A model generated the notes under the pieces. The model saw nothing but the letters and a program-made list of their open reading frames with translations, was not told the origin of the DNA and made no database searches. Shown one piece after another: positions 21,254-31,703 of a stretch of DNA of 39,381 bases (position 1 is the first letter of the stretch; every line of letters starts with the position of its first letter). Made by a program: the position numbers and the translations under genes. Source of the DNA: Flavobacteriales bacterium (lineage in GTDB: Bacteria > Bacteroidota > Bacteroidia > Flavobacteriales_E > Vicingaceae); NCBI GenBank assembly GCA_016763995.1, contig JAESST010000171.1:1-39381 (forward strand). The letters run 5' to 3'.

Positions 21254-21462
21254 AACACATCTGAATGTCAATAACCGTTTTAACCTGAGTTTGACTCTTC
21301 TTAAGAATTCAGAACCGAGATAAATTTTAAGAAAAAGATTGCTGTCTAGCTACGGAACTATGAACACTCTCACAGAAATAACAGTCTATTGCGTTGAATT
21401 TTTAGAATATAGCTACTTCTGAAAATCTGAATTTCTAACTAATAATCGAGCTTAGGGTTTTG

Positions 21463-21809
21463 CTAAACTTCTCTCCAAACAGCTAATTCATTTCCTGATG
21501 GATCTAGAAATTGAAAACGTTCACCTCCAGGGAAAGAAAAAGTATCTACAGAGATTGTTCCTCCAGATTCTATGATCTTAGTTTTGATTTCGTCTAAATT
21601 TTGATGCACCAAAACGATTAAAGCTCCACTTACAATTTTTTCTTGTGTCAACTCAAATCCGCCTCCTAATCCGGCATTGAAAAAGAAGTGTAAGTCGGCC
21701 CATAATCTGTGAATTCCCAATCAAAACAATTTGAGTAAAATTCTTTAGTAGTGGCTATGTTTTTAGACTTTAGCTCAATGTAGTTGATGTGATTATTGGT
21801 TGGTTTCAT
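21463..21809 (-). pseudogene. VOC (glyoxalase/bleomycin-resistance) superfamily protein interrupted by a frameshift
   Basis: ATG at 21809: MKPTNNHINYIELKSKNIATTKEFYSNCFDWEFTDYGPTYTSF then frame change to FNAGLGGGFELTQEKIVSGALIVLVHQNLDEIKTKIIESGG...FLDPSGNELAVWREV; join at A5 tract 21680-21684. Confidence 0.85.
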
Positions 21810-21849
21810 GTTGTATTGAAATTTGTGAATTAAAATTAGACAAAATAAA

Positions 21850-21877
21850 AGGCCGCACTCTTTTCAGAACACGGCCT
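21850..21877 (-). terminator. dnaK intrinsic terminator
   Basis: AGGCCGTGTTCT-GAAA-AGAGTGCGGCCT (12 bp with G.T pairs, GAAA loop) then TTTTATTTT on the minus strand. Confidence 0.85.
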
Positions 21878-21908
21878 CTTCAACTAATTAATTGAGCTAT
21901 TGAGCGTA

Positions 21909-23822
21909 TTACTTGCTCTCTTCTTCAGTTACCTCTTCAAAGTCAACATCAGTTACTTCATCTTCTTCCGAAGCAGAAGCGTCTCCTGCAGGCTGTCCTT
22001 GTTCAGCACCTTCAGCACCGCCACCTTGAGCGTACATATCTTGAGCTGAAGCTTGGAATACAGCGTTTAATTTCTCCATTGCTGGATCAATTGCTGCCAT
22101 ATCTTTCGCTTCGTGAACTTTCTTCAATTCAGCTAAAGCCTCTTCAATTGGTGACTTTTTATCTGCTGGTAATTTCTCGCCAAACTCTTCCAATTGCTTT
22201 TCTGTTTGGAAAATTAAACTGTCCGCACTGTTAAGCTTATCGATTTCTTCTTTTGCTTTATTGTCAGCAACGGCATTCTCTTCTGCTTCACGCTTCATTT
22301 TTGTAATTTCCTCTTCACTTAAACCTGAAGAGGCTTCGATTCTAATATTTTGCTCTTTACCAGTTTTTTTGTCTTTTGCAGCAACATTTAAAATACCATT
22401 AGAATCAATGTCAAAAGTTACTTCAATTTGAGGATCTCCTCTTCTTGATGGAGGAATACCATCTAAATGAAAACGACCAATTGTTTTGTTACCATTTGCC
22501 ATTGGGCGCTCACCTTGTAAGATGTGAATCTCTACAGTTGGTTGATTGTCCGCCGCCGTTGAAAACGTTTCTGATTTTTTAGTTGGAATAGTCGTATTTG
22601 ACTCAATTAATTTGGTCATTACTCCACCCATTGTTTCAATTCCTAAAGAAAGAGGAGTAACATCTAATAAAAGAACATCTTTTACTTCACCTGTTAATAC
22701 TCCACCTTGGATAGCTGCTCCAATCGCAACTACTTGGTCAGGGTTTACACCTTTAGAAGGCTCTTTTCCAAAGAATGCTTTAACGGCATCTTGAATGGCA
22801 GGAATTCTTGTTGAACCACCTACTAAAATTACCTCGTCAATTTCGCTTGTGCTCATTCCAGCACTTTCTAATGCTTTTTTACACGGCTCAATTGTTCTTT
22901 TAATTAAGCTATCAGCTAATTGCTCAAATTTAGCTCTACTCAATGAACGAACTAAGTGTTTTGGTCCAGAAGCAGTAGCTGTAACATAAGGTAAGTTGAT
23001 TTCAGCTTGTGCAGAACTTGAAAGTTCAATTTTCGCTTTCTCAGCAGCTTCTTTTAATCTTTGAAGAGCCATTGGGTCTTTTCTTAAGTCAATGTTTTCT
23101 TCAGTTTCAAATTCTTTTGCTAACCAATCAATGATTACATCATCAAAATCATCTCCACCTAAGTGTGTATCTCCATCTGTAGATTTTACTTCGAAAACCC
23201 CGTCTCCTAATTCTAAGATAGAAACATCATGTGTTCCACCACCGCAATCAAATACAACAATGTTTACATCGTTTGCTTTTTTATCTAAACCGTAAGCTAA
23301 AGAAGCTGCAGTTGGCTCGTTGATGATTCTTTTAACTGTCAATCCAGCAATTTCACCAGCTTCTTTTGTTGCTTGACGTTGTGCATCGTTAAAGTATGCT
23401 GGTACTGTAATAACTGCTTCAGAAACAGAAGTTCCTAAATAGTCTTCAGCTGTTTTTTTCATCTTCTGTAACACCATGGCAGAAATTTCCTGCGGTGTAT
23501 ACATTCTATCGTCAATTTTTACTCTTGGTGTATCATTGTCACCTTTTACTACTTTGTAAGGAACTCTGCCAAGATTTTTTTCAACTTCGCTGAATTTATT
23601 TCCCATAAACCTCTTAATAGAGTAAATGGTCTTCTCCGGGTTGGTAATGGCTTGTCTTTTTGCAGGGTCACCTACTTTTCTTTCGCCACCTTCAATAAAT
23701 GCAACGATTGAAGGAGTAGTTCTTTTTCCTTCACTATTAGGAATTACAACAGGCTCGTTACCTTCCATTACAGAAACACAAGAGTTAGTTGTTCCTAAAT
23801 CTATTCCAATTATTTTACTCAT
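21909..23822 (-). CDS. dnaK: Molecular chaperone DnaK
   Basis: [40 protein letters not shown]; full-length HSP70 architecture and acidic EEVTEEESK-like C-terminus. Confidence 0.98.
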   Translation of the reverse strand: MSKIIGIDLGTTNSCVSVMEGNEPVVIPNSEGKRTTPSIVAFIEGGERKVGDPAKRQAITNPEKTIYSIKRFMGNKFSEVEKNLGRVPYKVVKGDNDTPRVKIDDRMYTPQEISAMVLQKMKKTAEDYLGTSVSEAVITVPAYFNDAQRQATKEAGEIAGLTVKRIINEPTAASLAYGLDKKANDVNIVVFDCGGGTHDVSILELGDGVFEVKSTDGDTHLGGDDFDDVIIDWLAKEFETEENIDLRKDPMALQRLKEAAEKAKIELSSSAQAEINLPYVTATASGPKHLVRSLSRAKFEQLADSLIKRTIEPCKKALESAGMSTSEIDEVILVGGSTRIPAIQDAVKAFFGKEPSKGVNPDQVVAIGAAIQGGVLTGEVKDVLLLDVTPLSLGIETMGGVMTKLIESNTTIPTKKSETFSTAADNQPTVEIHILQGERPMANGNKTIGRFHLDGIPPSRRGDPQIEVTFDIDSNGILNVAAKDKKTGKEQNIRIEASSGLSEEEITKMKREAEENAVADNKAKEEIDKLNSADSLIFQTEKQLEEFGEKLPADKKSPIEEALAELKKVHEAKDMAAIDPAMEKLNAVFQASAQDMYAQGGGAEGAEQGQPAGDASASEEDEVTDVDFEEVTEEESK

Positions 23823-23886
23823 ATCTATTGTTGTTTAATTTCAATTTTTTAAATCTAACATGCAATAGTCAATGAATATGCCAATC

Positions 23887-23920
23887 AAAAAAAAATGACA
23901 AATTGTGAAAATCTGTCATT
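23887..23920 (-). terminator. Intrinsic terminator after the DUF4249 gene
   Basis: Minus strand AATGACAGATT-TTCAC-AATTTGTCATT hairpin followed by a T run. Confidence 0.8.
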
Positions 23921-23967
23921 CTTGTTACTTTCTTTATGAAGCTTGTGATCTTATATGTGACATTCTG

Positions 23968-25017
23968 TCAAGTTCCACGGAAGTAGAATCCTCGATATTT
24001 GGAAAAATCATTTATCATACCACCTGTTGAGCCATAATTATTAATAATGTAATTGATTGTTTTTACATTGAAATCTAATTTCCAGGTTCTTAAAGTTCTT
24101 GAAGCAAAGAGGCCAATCCCATTAGTTATGTTTGTGAATTCAGGCCTTGTTTGTGCTAGTCCATCAATTGGGCCATTTACGTCTCTGTATAGGGCATATT
24201 CCCCATCCGCAGATTGAATGATAATCTCTACGTTACCTAATGGCATAAACCTGTATAATTCTTTCCGAGGAAGAGCAGTTGTTGGGATAGTACTTAAAAA
24301 TGCATTGAAGAATCGGTTGCCGTCGAAAATATAAATATCTTGTTTCCCTTCTTCAAGAGTAGTATTTCTAAATGTTGTGAGCGGAAGGTCAAAGAATTTA
24401 TCTACGCTGTCAATATTATTTGTTATTTCAACATAATTAAACCTTAGAGTAATATCATATTCCCCAACGTTTGTAGAAGTTAAGAACTCCAAACGCGAAT
24501 TATCTATTATGTTATTTTGAATGTCAATTAAGGTCAAACTTCCTCTGCCTGATGCACCAGGGCGAGGTTTTGTTAAAACAGCTCCATTAGTCGGTATGGC
24601 TGAAGCCGTGGTAATTACTTTACTCCCAGGCTTGTTAATGACCAACTCGTAGGCTGCGTTTGCCGTAAGTTTTTCAGAAGTAAAGTAGGCTTCGTTTCTT
24701 GTTTGTGTAAATAAGCCTGGTTCTTTAGGAAGTAGAATTTTATTTAAAACAATTTCATCTCTAGTAGATGTCCTAACGAGCTTTACATCTAAACTATCGA
24801 AATAAATACGATCAGGGTGATTGACCAATTGAAGGGCGTTCTGGTCATCATCTAAGAACGTTTTTGTTATTTTAACAAACTGAGTATCTGTTCTTACGTC
24901 TATAAGTCCAATCACAGAAGTTACTTCTGTATATTCAGCGTTTATATCAACATCGTTTTCACAAGATAAAAGACCTGTAAACAATAAAGTTAAGAGTGTG
25001 GGCTTTAAAAAATTCAT
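23968..25017 (-). CDS. DUF4249 family lipoprotein
   Basis: Signal peptide with lipobox [11 protein letters not shown]...[28 protein letters not shown] typical of Bacteroidota DUF4249. Confidence 0.75.
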   Translation of the reverse strand: MNFLKPTLLTLLFTGLLSCENDVDINAEYTEVTSVIGLIDVRTDTQFVKITKTFLDDDQNALQLVNHPDRIYFDSLDVKLVRTSTRDEIVLNKILLPKEPGLFTQTRNEAYFTSEKLTANAAYELVINKPGSKVITTASAIPTNGAVLTKPRPGASGRGSLTLIDIQNNIIDNSRLEFLTSTNVGEYDITLRFNYVEITNNIDSVDKFFDLPLTTFRNTTLEEGKQDIYIFDGNRFFNAFLSTIPTTALPRKELYRFMPLGNVEIIIQSADGEYALYRDVNGPIDGLAQTRPEFTNITNGIGLFASRTLRTWKLDFNVKTINYIINNYGSTGGMINDFSKYRGFYFRGT

Positions 25018-25089
25018 AGTTCAAAATTACCAATTAATCATTATCACTTTCTATTTTGTAGCTTTGTCAAGACAATAAAAAAGTTGGTT

Positions 25090-25911
25090 ATGTCTACTGC
25101 AAAGAATCAAAAAGCCAAAAGAGTCACAACGCACACTATTCAAGAAATGAAGAATAGTGGCGAAAAGATCTCAATGCTAACGTCCTATGATTACTCAATG
25201 GCTAAAATCGTTGATGCTGCCGGGATCGACATTATTTTGGTAGGAGATTCTGCCTCAAACGTTATGGCAGGCCATGAAACAACCTTGCCCATTACATTAG
25301 ATCAAATGATTTATCATGCTTCCTCTGTCGTGAGGGCGATAAATAGGTGTTTAGTAGTAGTTGATTTACCATTTGGAGCTTATCAAGGAAATTCAAAAGA
25401 GGCCTTAACATCTGCTATTCGGATCATGAAAGAGTCTGGAGCCCATGCAGTAAAGCTAGAAGGTGGAGAAGAAATTATAGAATCGACAGAACGAATTCTT
25501 TCTGCCGGTATCCCAGTTATGGGGCACTTAGGTTTAACCCCGCAATCGATTTATAAGTTTGGAACTTATGTGGTAAGAGCAAAGGAAGAAGAAGAAGCGA
25601 AAAAATTAGTTGAAGATGCCATGGCTTTAGAAGAAGCTGGCTGCTTTGCAATTGTTCTAGAAAAGATACCTTCTAAGTTGGCCAAAATGGTTGCTGAAAA
25701 AGTACGTATCCCTATTATTGGTATTGGAGCAGGTGGAGGTGTTGATGGGCAGGTTTTGGTAATTCATGATATGTTAGGAATAAACCAAGAATTTAGCCCA
25801 CGATTCTTAAGGCGATACAATGATTTGTATAATGGAATAAAAGGTTCAGTTGAACAATATATAGAAGATGTTAAATCGAAAGATTTTCCAAATGAAAAAG
25901 AACAGTATTAA
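25090..25911 (+). CDS. panB: 3-methyl-2-oxobutanoate hydroxymethyltransferase
   Basis: [81 protein letters not shown] at 25090 preferred to TTG at 25084. Confidence 0.95.
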   Translation: MSTAKNQKAKRVTTHTIQEMKNSGEKISMLTSYDYSMAKIVDAAGIDIILVGDSASNVMAGHETTLPITLDQMIYHASSVVRAINRCLVVVDLPFGAYQGNSKEALTSAIRIMKESGAHAVKLEGGEEIIESTERILSAGIPVMGHLGLTPQSIYKFGTYVVRAKEEEEAKKLVEDAMALEEAGCFAIVLEKIPSKLAKMVAEKVRIPIIGIGAGGGVDGQVLVIHDMLGINQEFSPRFLRRYNDLYNGIKGSVEQYIEDVKSKDFPNEKEQY

Positions 25912-25912
25912 G

Positions 25913-27475
25913 ATGATAAAAGAGATTTTATTTTTTTTATTTTTTGGCATTATAGTTTCAGCAAGTGCGCAATATGTAGAAGATTATCCAATTAATTCGG
26001 GGAATGGAGATCAGATGATTAGCTTCAAAAATTGGCCAGAAGGAATTAATCAGTTTACAGAACTTCTTAAAAAATATCCAGATAATTTAGAGTATAAGTA
26101 TAAACTAGGTAAATGTTATTTGTATGCAGATGTAGATAAGGCAAAATCTTTGGCCTACTTTAAAGATCTGATGGCTTTTGAGAAAAAAGAAAAGGACTTC
26201 TACGAAAGCTTGGCCATGGCTTATTTTGTTAACTACGAATTTGATAATGCAAAAAAGATATACCAGCAGATGGTAGATTCTGTTTCAGATACAAAGAGAA
26301 AAAGTTTATTCATCAAACAGATAGCACAGTGTGATATATCGAAAAAGATGATGAAGAATCCGGTACAAGTTAGTTTTGAAAACCTCGGTAAGAATGTAAA
26401 TTCTAAAGCACCAGACTTTTTGCCAATTGTTAGTCCTGATGAAGCTTTCCTTGCTTTTTCTACCAGAAGAAAAGGGGTTGTTGGGAATTTAAACTCATAT
26501 GCAGGCTATAGAACATCTGATATTTTTGTAACAAAGCATAAACGATCAAAATACTCTCGAGCTCGTTCTATAGGTAACCCAAATACATATGGGAATGAGT
26601 TTACAGCAGGTAGGTCTGGGAATGGAAAATATTTAACATTTACTGTGAACAGTGATGATTATTTTAATGACATATTTGTAAGTGAAAAAGGACGTAGGTC
26701 TTATATGCCTCCAAAAGTGTTTGATAGTGAAGGGGTGAATACTAAGGAAGATGAATTAGGAGCAACGCTATCCAATGATGGGGAAAAAATGTATTTCAGT
26801 AGCAATAGAGAAGGAGGGAAAGGTGGTTTTGATATTTACTACGTTCAACGTTTGCCTAATGGGCAATGGAGCGAAATAAAAAATTTAGGATCGCCTATCA
26901 ATACCGAAGGGGATGAGAAATACCCTGCTTTTAGCCATGACGAATCATATTTGTTTTTTAGTTCAAACGGACATATAGGAATGGGAGGGATGGACCTTTA
27001 TAAATCCAAAGCTTTAGAAGGCCTTAATAAATGGCAAAATCCTAAAAACTTAGGATATCCTATTAATACGCCATTTGATGATGAGAATATATCTTTTGCA
27101 GGGAATGAACGATACGCATACATGGCAAAAAGATTAGATGATACTTTTGGAGACCTTGATATTTATCGACTTACTTTTCAAGACAAAAAGGATGAATATT
27201 CCTTGATCTCGGGGCAAGTATTGACAACAGATTCAACCTTAATTGATCAGTCTATAAATATTGAAGCCTTTCAAGAGAATTCAGGAACGTTCGTGGGAAC
27301 TTATATTATGAATAGAAAGAACGGGAAATACTCAGCTATTTTGGCTCCTGGCAGATATGTATTAGAAGTAAAGGATGCTGAAGGCTATAATGATTATAGC
27401 AAAGTGATTAACATTCTTGGTAAGAACGACCAAGCTGAATTAAGAAAATTCAATATTATCTTAGAGTCTCAATAA
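25913..27475 (+). CDS. TPR + PD40 beta-propeller protein with C-terminal CRD-like segment, PorE-like without OmpA domain
   Basis: Signal peptide MIKEILFFLFFGIIVSASAQ; TPR-like LEYKYKLGKCYLYADVDKAKSLAYF; repeated PD40 blades (KMYFSSNREGGKGGFDIYYV, YLFFSSNGHIGMGGMDLYKS); C-terminal SGQVLTTDSTL...GRYVLEV. Confidence 0.75.
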   Translation: MIKEILFFLFFGIIVSASAQYVEDYPINSGNGDQMISFKNWPEGINQFTELLKKYPDNLEYKYKLGKCYLYADVDKAKSLAYFKDLMAFEKKEKDFYESLAMAYFVNYEFDNAKKIYQQMVDSVSDTKRKSLFIKQIAQCDISKKMMKNPVQVSFENLGKNVNSKAPDFLPIVSPDEAFLAFSTRRKGVVGNLNSYAGYRTSDIFVTKHKRSKYSRARSIGNPNTYGNEFTAGRSGNGKYLTFTVNSDDYFNDIFVSEKGRRSYMPPKVFDSEGVNTKEDELGATLSNDGEKMYFSSNREGGKGGFDIYYVQRLPNGQWSEIKNLGSPINTEGDEKYPAFSHDESYLFFSSNGHIGMGGMDLYKSKALEGLNKWQNPKNLGYPINTPFDDENISFAGNERYAYMAKRLDDTFGDLDIYRLTFQDKKDEYSLISGQVLTTDSTLIDQSINIEAFQENSGTFVGTYIMNRKNGKYSAILAPGRYVLEVKDAEGYNDYSKVINILGKNDQAELRKFNIILESQ

Positions 27476-27483
27476 CTGTAATC

Positions 27484-28185
27484 TTGGCTAAAAATAAATT
27501 TCAAGTCCTTTTTGAAGACAATCATCTTCTTGCGGTTAACAAACCTTCTGGAATGCTAACACAGGGAGATAAGACGAAGGATACCCCATTAAACGATCTT
27601 GCAAAGGAATACTTAGTTGAAAAGTATCAAAAATCAGGGGAAGCATATTTAGGTGTTCCACACCGAATTGACAGACCAACAAGTGGCTTGGTATTATTGT
27701 CAAAGACTTCTAAAGCTCTAGTTAGGTTAAATAAAATGTTTCAAGACAAAGAAATTCAAAAAACATACTGGGCAGTCGTTAAAAATAAGCCAGCTAAAAG
27801 TGAAGATACCTTGATTCATTTTTTGGTTAGAAATCCTCAGAAGAATAAATCTACGGCACACAAAAATGAAGTTCCCAATTCTAAAAGAGCTGAATTGAGC
27901 TATCGAGTGCTACTTAGTTTAGATAACTATCATTTATTGGTGGTATATCCTAAAACGGGAAGACATCATCAAATAAGAAGTCAATTATCAGCTATTGGCT
28001 GCTCTATTAAGGGGGATGTTAAATATGGCTTTGATCGTACCAATTCAGATGCTTCTATTCACCTTCACGCAAGAAGTATTCAGTTTATTCATCCTGTAAG
28101 TAAAGAGGAACAAAAAATATCTGCACCTGCACCTGTGGATGACCCAGTATGGAAGGCATGTATGAAAAAATTGAAAGGAGCTTAA
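27484..28185 (+). CDS. RluA family pseudouridine synthase
   Basis: VLFEDNHLLAVNKPSGML; VPHRIDRPTSGLVLLSKT catalytic Asp; PKTGRHHQIRSQLSAIG; TTG start likely. Confidence 0.92.
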   Translation: MAKNKFQVLFEDNHLLAVNKPSGMLTQGDKTKDTPLNDLAKEYLVEKYQKSGEAYLGVPHRIDRPTSGLVLLSKTSKALVRLNKMFQDKEIQKTYWAVVKNKPAKSEDTLIHFLVRNPQKNKSTAHKNEVPNSKRAELSYRVLLSLDNYHLLVVYPKTGRHHQIRSQLSAIGCSIKGDVKYGFDRTNSDASIHLHARSIQFIHPVSKEEQKISAPAPVDDPVWKACMKKLKGA

Positions 28186-28586
28186 AATTTCTGTTGCCTA
28201 TTTTTTTTCTTTTCCGATAGATTTTTCTTGTTTTTTAACCTCTTTCTAATAGCTGACTTTGAAGGTTTCGTGATTTTACGAGCCTTGGGTTTTCTTAGGC
28301 CGATAACTAATAACTCATAGAATCTTTCTACGCAAATGATCTTGTTTTTATGCTGAGAACGAGATTCTTCTACATCTATCTGTAGTAGGTAGTCTTTACT
28401 AAGCTTAACAGAAGAAGAGTTCTTTAATCTTGTTTTTTCTTCTTCAGTAAGAAGGCGAGATTCATTCACGTTAAAGAACAGACTTATTCTACTTTCAACT
28501 TTATTGACATGTTGGCCACCCTTGCCACTACTCCTACTAGTTTTAAAAGTGAATTCGGAGCTAAAGTCTTTTTGTTTTAGATTCAA
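28182..28586 (-). CDS. arfB: Alternative ribosome-rescue factor / peptidyl-tRNA hydrolase ArfB
   Basis: SSGKGGQHVNKVESRISLFF (GGQ motif) and Lys/Arg-rich C-terminal tail. Confidence 0.9.
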   Translation of the reverse strand: MNLKQKDFSSEFTFKTSRSSGKGGQHVNKVESRISLFFNVNESRLLTEEEKTRLKNSSSVKLSKDYLLQIDVEESRSQHKNKIICVERFYELLVIGLRKPKARKITKPSKSAIRKRLKNKKNLSEKKKNRQQKF

Positions 28587-28667
28587 TTGCTAAATTTTTC
28601 AAATTAGTTTTATAAGAAGCGAAAGAAATTTATAACTTTGTGAAAGTTATAGAAACAAAACAATATT

Positions 28668-29135
28668 ATGGCAACAGAAATTGCAAAATTAGATCAGATA
28701 GATAGAGACATATTATTAAGAGCTCCGGCAGTTGTGGCACTTTTAGCCGCTATCTCTAATGATGGTGAAGTAAGTGAAAATGAAAAAGCGGAATCAGTTA
28801 GATTAGCACACCTCAGAACGTATACATCAAAACCAATTTTGCATAATTTTTATAAGGAAGTAGACAAGAGTTTCGAGTATCATTTTGATAATATTTTAGC
28901 TCAACTTCCAGCAGATTGGAAAGAAAAAGAAAGCTTCTTAGAAAACAGGCTGTGTAACTTAGGTCCGGTACTTCTGAAGTTAAATCCGGTATATGCAGAA
29001 GAATTAATTACCAGTCTAAAGTCTTTCGCTAAACATGTATTTAAATCGAATTCAAATTTCTTACAAAACTTCTTACTTCCAATCTTCACATTAAAGATGA
29101 ACGATGGATTTGATCCGAAAATTGGCGGCCGTTAG
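28668..29135 (+). CDS. Conserved hypothetical protein, possible TerB-like helical fold
   Basis: 155 aa coding-like ORF; LRAPAVVALLAAISNDGEVSENEKAESVRLAHL resembles a TerB-type start, tentative. Confidence 0.65.
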   Translation: MATEIAKLDQIDRDILLRAPAVVALLAAISNDGEVSENEKAESVRLAHLRTYTSKPILHNFYKEVDKSFEYHFDNILAQLPADWKEKESFLENRLCNLGPVLLKLNPVYAEELITSLKSFAKHVFKSNSNFLQNFLLPIFTLKMNDGFDPKIGGR

Positions 29136-29146
29136 TAGAAATAGAA

Positions 29147-29638
29147 ATGAAAACACTCTACATCATAAGGCATGCAAAGTCAAGCTGGTCTCAAGCCAAT
29201 GTATCGGATTTTGATAGAACGCTAAATGATAGAGGCTTTTTTGATGCTCCTTTAATGGGGAAAGTGCTAAAGGGAAAAGGAATTCTTCCTGACGCAATTT
29301 ATGCCAGCACTGCAAAAAGGGCTTTATTGACTACATCAATTCTTACAAAAGAGATCTCTTTTACAAAAGAAATTAATAAAGAGCCAGAGTATTATCATGC
29401 TTCGGCTTCTTCTTTACTTCAAAAAATTAATCAGTTCCCTGATGATTTAAATACAGTATTTGTTGTAGGTCATAATCCTGGATTAACTTATTTGGCAGAG
29501 GATTTGTCAAACGATCATTTCGGGAATTTACCGACTTGTGGAATTGTAGGAATTAGATTTGAGTTTGATTCTTGGGCAATGATTAGTGCAGGAACGGGAG
29601 AATGTTTTTATTATGATTACCCCAAGAATCATAAGTAG
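29147..29638 (+). CDS. SixA-like histidine phosphatase
   Basis: LYIIRHAKSSW (RHG-like) and FVVGHNPGLTYL. Confidence 0.9.
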   Translation: MKTLYIIRHAKSSWSQANVSDFDRTLNDRGFFDAPLMGKVLKGKGILPDAIYASTAKRALLTTSILTKEISFTKEINKEPEYYHASASSLLQKINQFPDDLNTVFVVGHNPGLTYLAEDLSNDHFGNLPTCGIVGIRFEFDSWAMISAGTGECFYYDYPKNHK

Positions 29639-29639
29639 T

Positions 29640-30728
29640 TTAGACTTTTACTGTCCAGTTAAATTGATCTTCAATCTCGCCTCTTTTTAAGTCTTCGAAA
29701 TAATTTTTCGCTTTGGAAGCGAACTTCCAGTTTGTGAAGTCACTCAGCTTATAGTCTGTGTCTTCATAGCCAATGTTTGCAATAGGGGCTATAGTTGCTG
29801 CGGTGCCAACACCAAACACTTCTTCTATAGACCCGTCTTTTAATCCGTCAATTAATTCGGCAACTTCGATTTGACGTTCTTCTACTTGGTAAGCCCATTC
29901 CTTGGCTAAGTGTAAAATACTTTTTCTAGTAATTCCCGGAAGAATTGTGCTACTGTCCAAAGATGGCGTAACAATAGAGTTGCCTCTTACAAACATTAAA
30001 TTCATAGTACCTGACTCTTCCAAATATTTGTGTTCCTTAGAATCAGTCCAAATCAATTGATCATATCCGGCCTTCTGTGCTTTTTGCGCAGGAAATAAAG
30101 AGGCCGCATAGTTTCCCGCAGCCTTTGCAGCTCCAACTCCTCCTGCTGCAGCTCTTGAAAATTTTGTTTCAACTTTTACGCTGACAGCTCCTGAATAATA
30201 GTTTGAAGCTGGTGAAGTAATGACCATGAATTTGTAACGCTCACTTGCTTTTACACCAAGAAATGCATCATCCGCAATTAAGAAAGGACGAACATAAAGA
30301 GATTTACCTTCACCTTCAGGAACCCAATTACGATCAAGGTCAATTAATTGTAATATACCGTCTAAGAATATTTCAGAAGGAATCTCTGCCATGCACATTC
30401 TTTGAGCTGACAGGTTCATTCTTTTCCAATTCTCCTCTGGTCTAAACAATAGAACTTCTCCATCTTTTGTTTTATGGGCCTTTAATCCTTCAAAGATTGC
30501 TTGGCCGTAGTGAAAAACAGATGCAGCAGGCGAAAAATTAATGTCTTGAAAAGGAATAATTTTTACGCTTTCCCATTCGCCATTGGCATATTCAGCTAAT
30601 AGCATATGATCAGAAAAGTCTCTTCCAAATTTCAGATTATTGAAATCTATATTCGATAATTTAGAACTAGAGATGAGTTCTACAGGAAAAGATTTTCTAT
30701 GTTTCAAAAGGTCTATTTTTATGTGCAA
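29640..30728 (-). CDS. ilvE: Branched-chain amino acid aminotransferase; exact start uncertain
   Basis: SVFHYGQAIFEGLKAHKTKDGEVLLFRPEENWKRMN; LEESGTMNLMFV; GITRKSILHLA. Confidence 0.92.
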   Translation of the reverse strand: MHIKIDLLKHRKSFPVELISSSKLSNIDFNNLKFGRDFSDHMLLAEYANGEWESVKIIPFQDINFSPAASVFHYGQAIFEGLKAHKTKDGEVLLFRPEENWKRMNLSAQRMCMAEIPSEIFLDGILQLIDLDRNWVPEGEGKSLYVRPFLIADDAFLGVKASERYKFMVITSPASNYYSGAVSVKVETKFSRAAAGGVGAAKAAGNYAASLFPAQKAQKAGYDQLIWTDSKEHKYLEESGTMNLMFVRGNSIVTPSLDSSTILPGITRKSILHLAKEWAYQVEERQIEVAELIDGLKDGSIEEVFGVGTAATIAPIANIGYEDTDYKLSDFTNWKFASKAKNYFEDLKRGEIEDQFNWTVKV

Positions 30729-30761
30729 ATGTAATTATTCCGAGCCCAGAGATGATCGATT

Positions 30762-31211
30762 TTATCCTCTTAATTTATCTAGCAAATAGTTGAGCTGTTT
30801 TGCTTCTTCTTGATTGATATTGCTAAAGTTAGACTTAAGCTCTTGCTCTATACTCATGATCTCTTTAACCATTTTTAACCCTTTTTCTGAAATAACGATA
30901 TCTACTTGCCTTCTGTCGATACGGTTAATTTTGCGTTCCACTAGCTTTTTATCTACCAATTTATCAATTAAGCGAGATACGTTTGACATTTTATCTATCA
31001 TTCTCTCTGAGATAGCATTAACAGAAATTGAGTATTCTCCTTGACCTCTTAAAATTCTCAATACATTATACTGTTGCATGCTTAACCCAAATGGCTTTAA
31101 CTGCTTAGAGATTATATTCGTTATCCATTTTCCTGTATACAGCTGGTTGATCATTAATTTCTGAATCTCGTCTGTAAATTCCGACTGCTGAATATCCTCT
31201 TTTATTCCCAT
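30762..31211 (-). CDS. MarR family transcriptional regulator
   Basis: wHTH: LSMQQYNVLRILRGQGE...ISERMIDKMSNVSRLIDKLVDKKLVERKINRIDRRQVDIVISEKG. Confidence 0.9.
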   Translation of the reverse strand: MGIKEDIQQSEFTDEIQKLMINQLYTGKWITNIISKQLKPFGLSMQQYNVLRILRGQGEYSISVNAISERMIDKMSNVSRLIDKLVDKKLVERKINRIDRRQVDIVISEKGLKMVKEIMSIEQELKSNFSNINQEEAKQLNYLLDKLRG

Positions 31212-31231
31212 AGATGAAAAATTTTTACAAA

Positions 31232-31249
31232 TATATGTATATACATATA
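31232..31249. promoter_or_regulatory. Candidate MarR operator
   Basis: Perfect 18-bp palindrome TATATGTATATACATATA, 20 bp upstream of the marR start codon. Confidence 0.5.
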
Positions 31250-31282
31250 GTATATCTGCGCTGTTTAGAATAGAGTTGAAAA

Positions 31283-31470
31283 TTATTTTTCTATCTGCAT
31301 TCCTTTCGAAAATACAACATGTCCTTTGACCTGTTTAGCAGTTTCTTTGTAATACCAAACTGCATCTTCGTTGTTTTTTCACCTACAGATAAGGAGTAGT
31401 AATTGGCTGTCCCTTTCCAGGACAAACTGAGCTAGTTGAGCTTTCTGTAATTATTGTTTTATTCAACTTA
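31283..31470 (-). pseudogene. DUF427 domain protein remnant
   Basis: Minus strand with two one-base corrections reads ..NKTIITESSTSSVCPWKGTANYYSLSVGEKTNEDAVWYYKETAKQVKGHVVFSKGMQIEK*; not in ORF track. Confidence 0.7.
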
Positions 31471-31703
31471 AAAAACCGCCTGCTTTGCAGGTGATGATGT
31501 TCTGATGGCTATGCCTATTTTTAGTATGGGTAAATACAGAAAGCAATCTCGTGTTATTTATTAAGTGTGATTTGGGAGAGAGCTTATTTCTTTAGTACCG
31601 GAGGACTAGATAATGAAAACGTGAAATATCAAGAGAAAGAAGAGAAGGACGTTGAGCTTTAGCAGAAAAATTTTGATTTTACCCCCCCCCTTTTTATGGG
31701 AAA

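Noticed and set aside
22546-23838. Plus-strand ORFs antisense to dnaK
   Set aside because: Typical shadow ORFs of a highly conserved gene
31475-31495. Short hairpin CGCCTGC-TTT-GCAGGTG
   Set aside because: Only 7 bp with one G.T and no T tract; not convincing as a terminator
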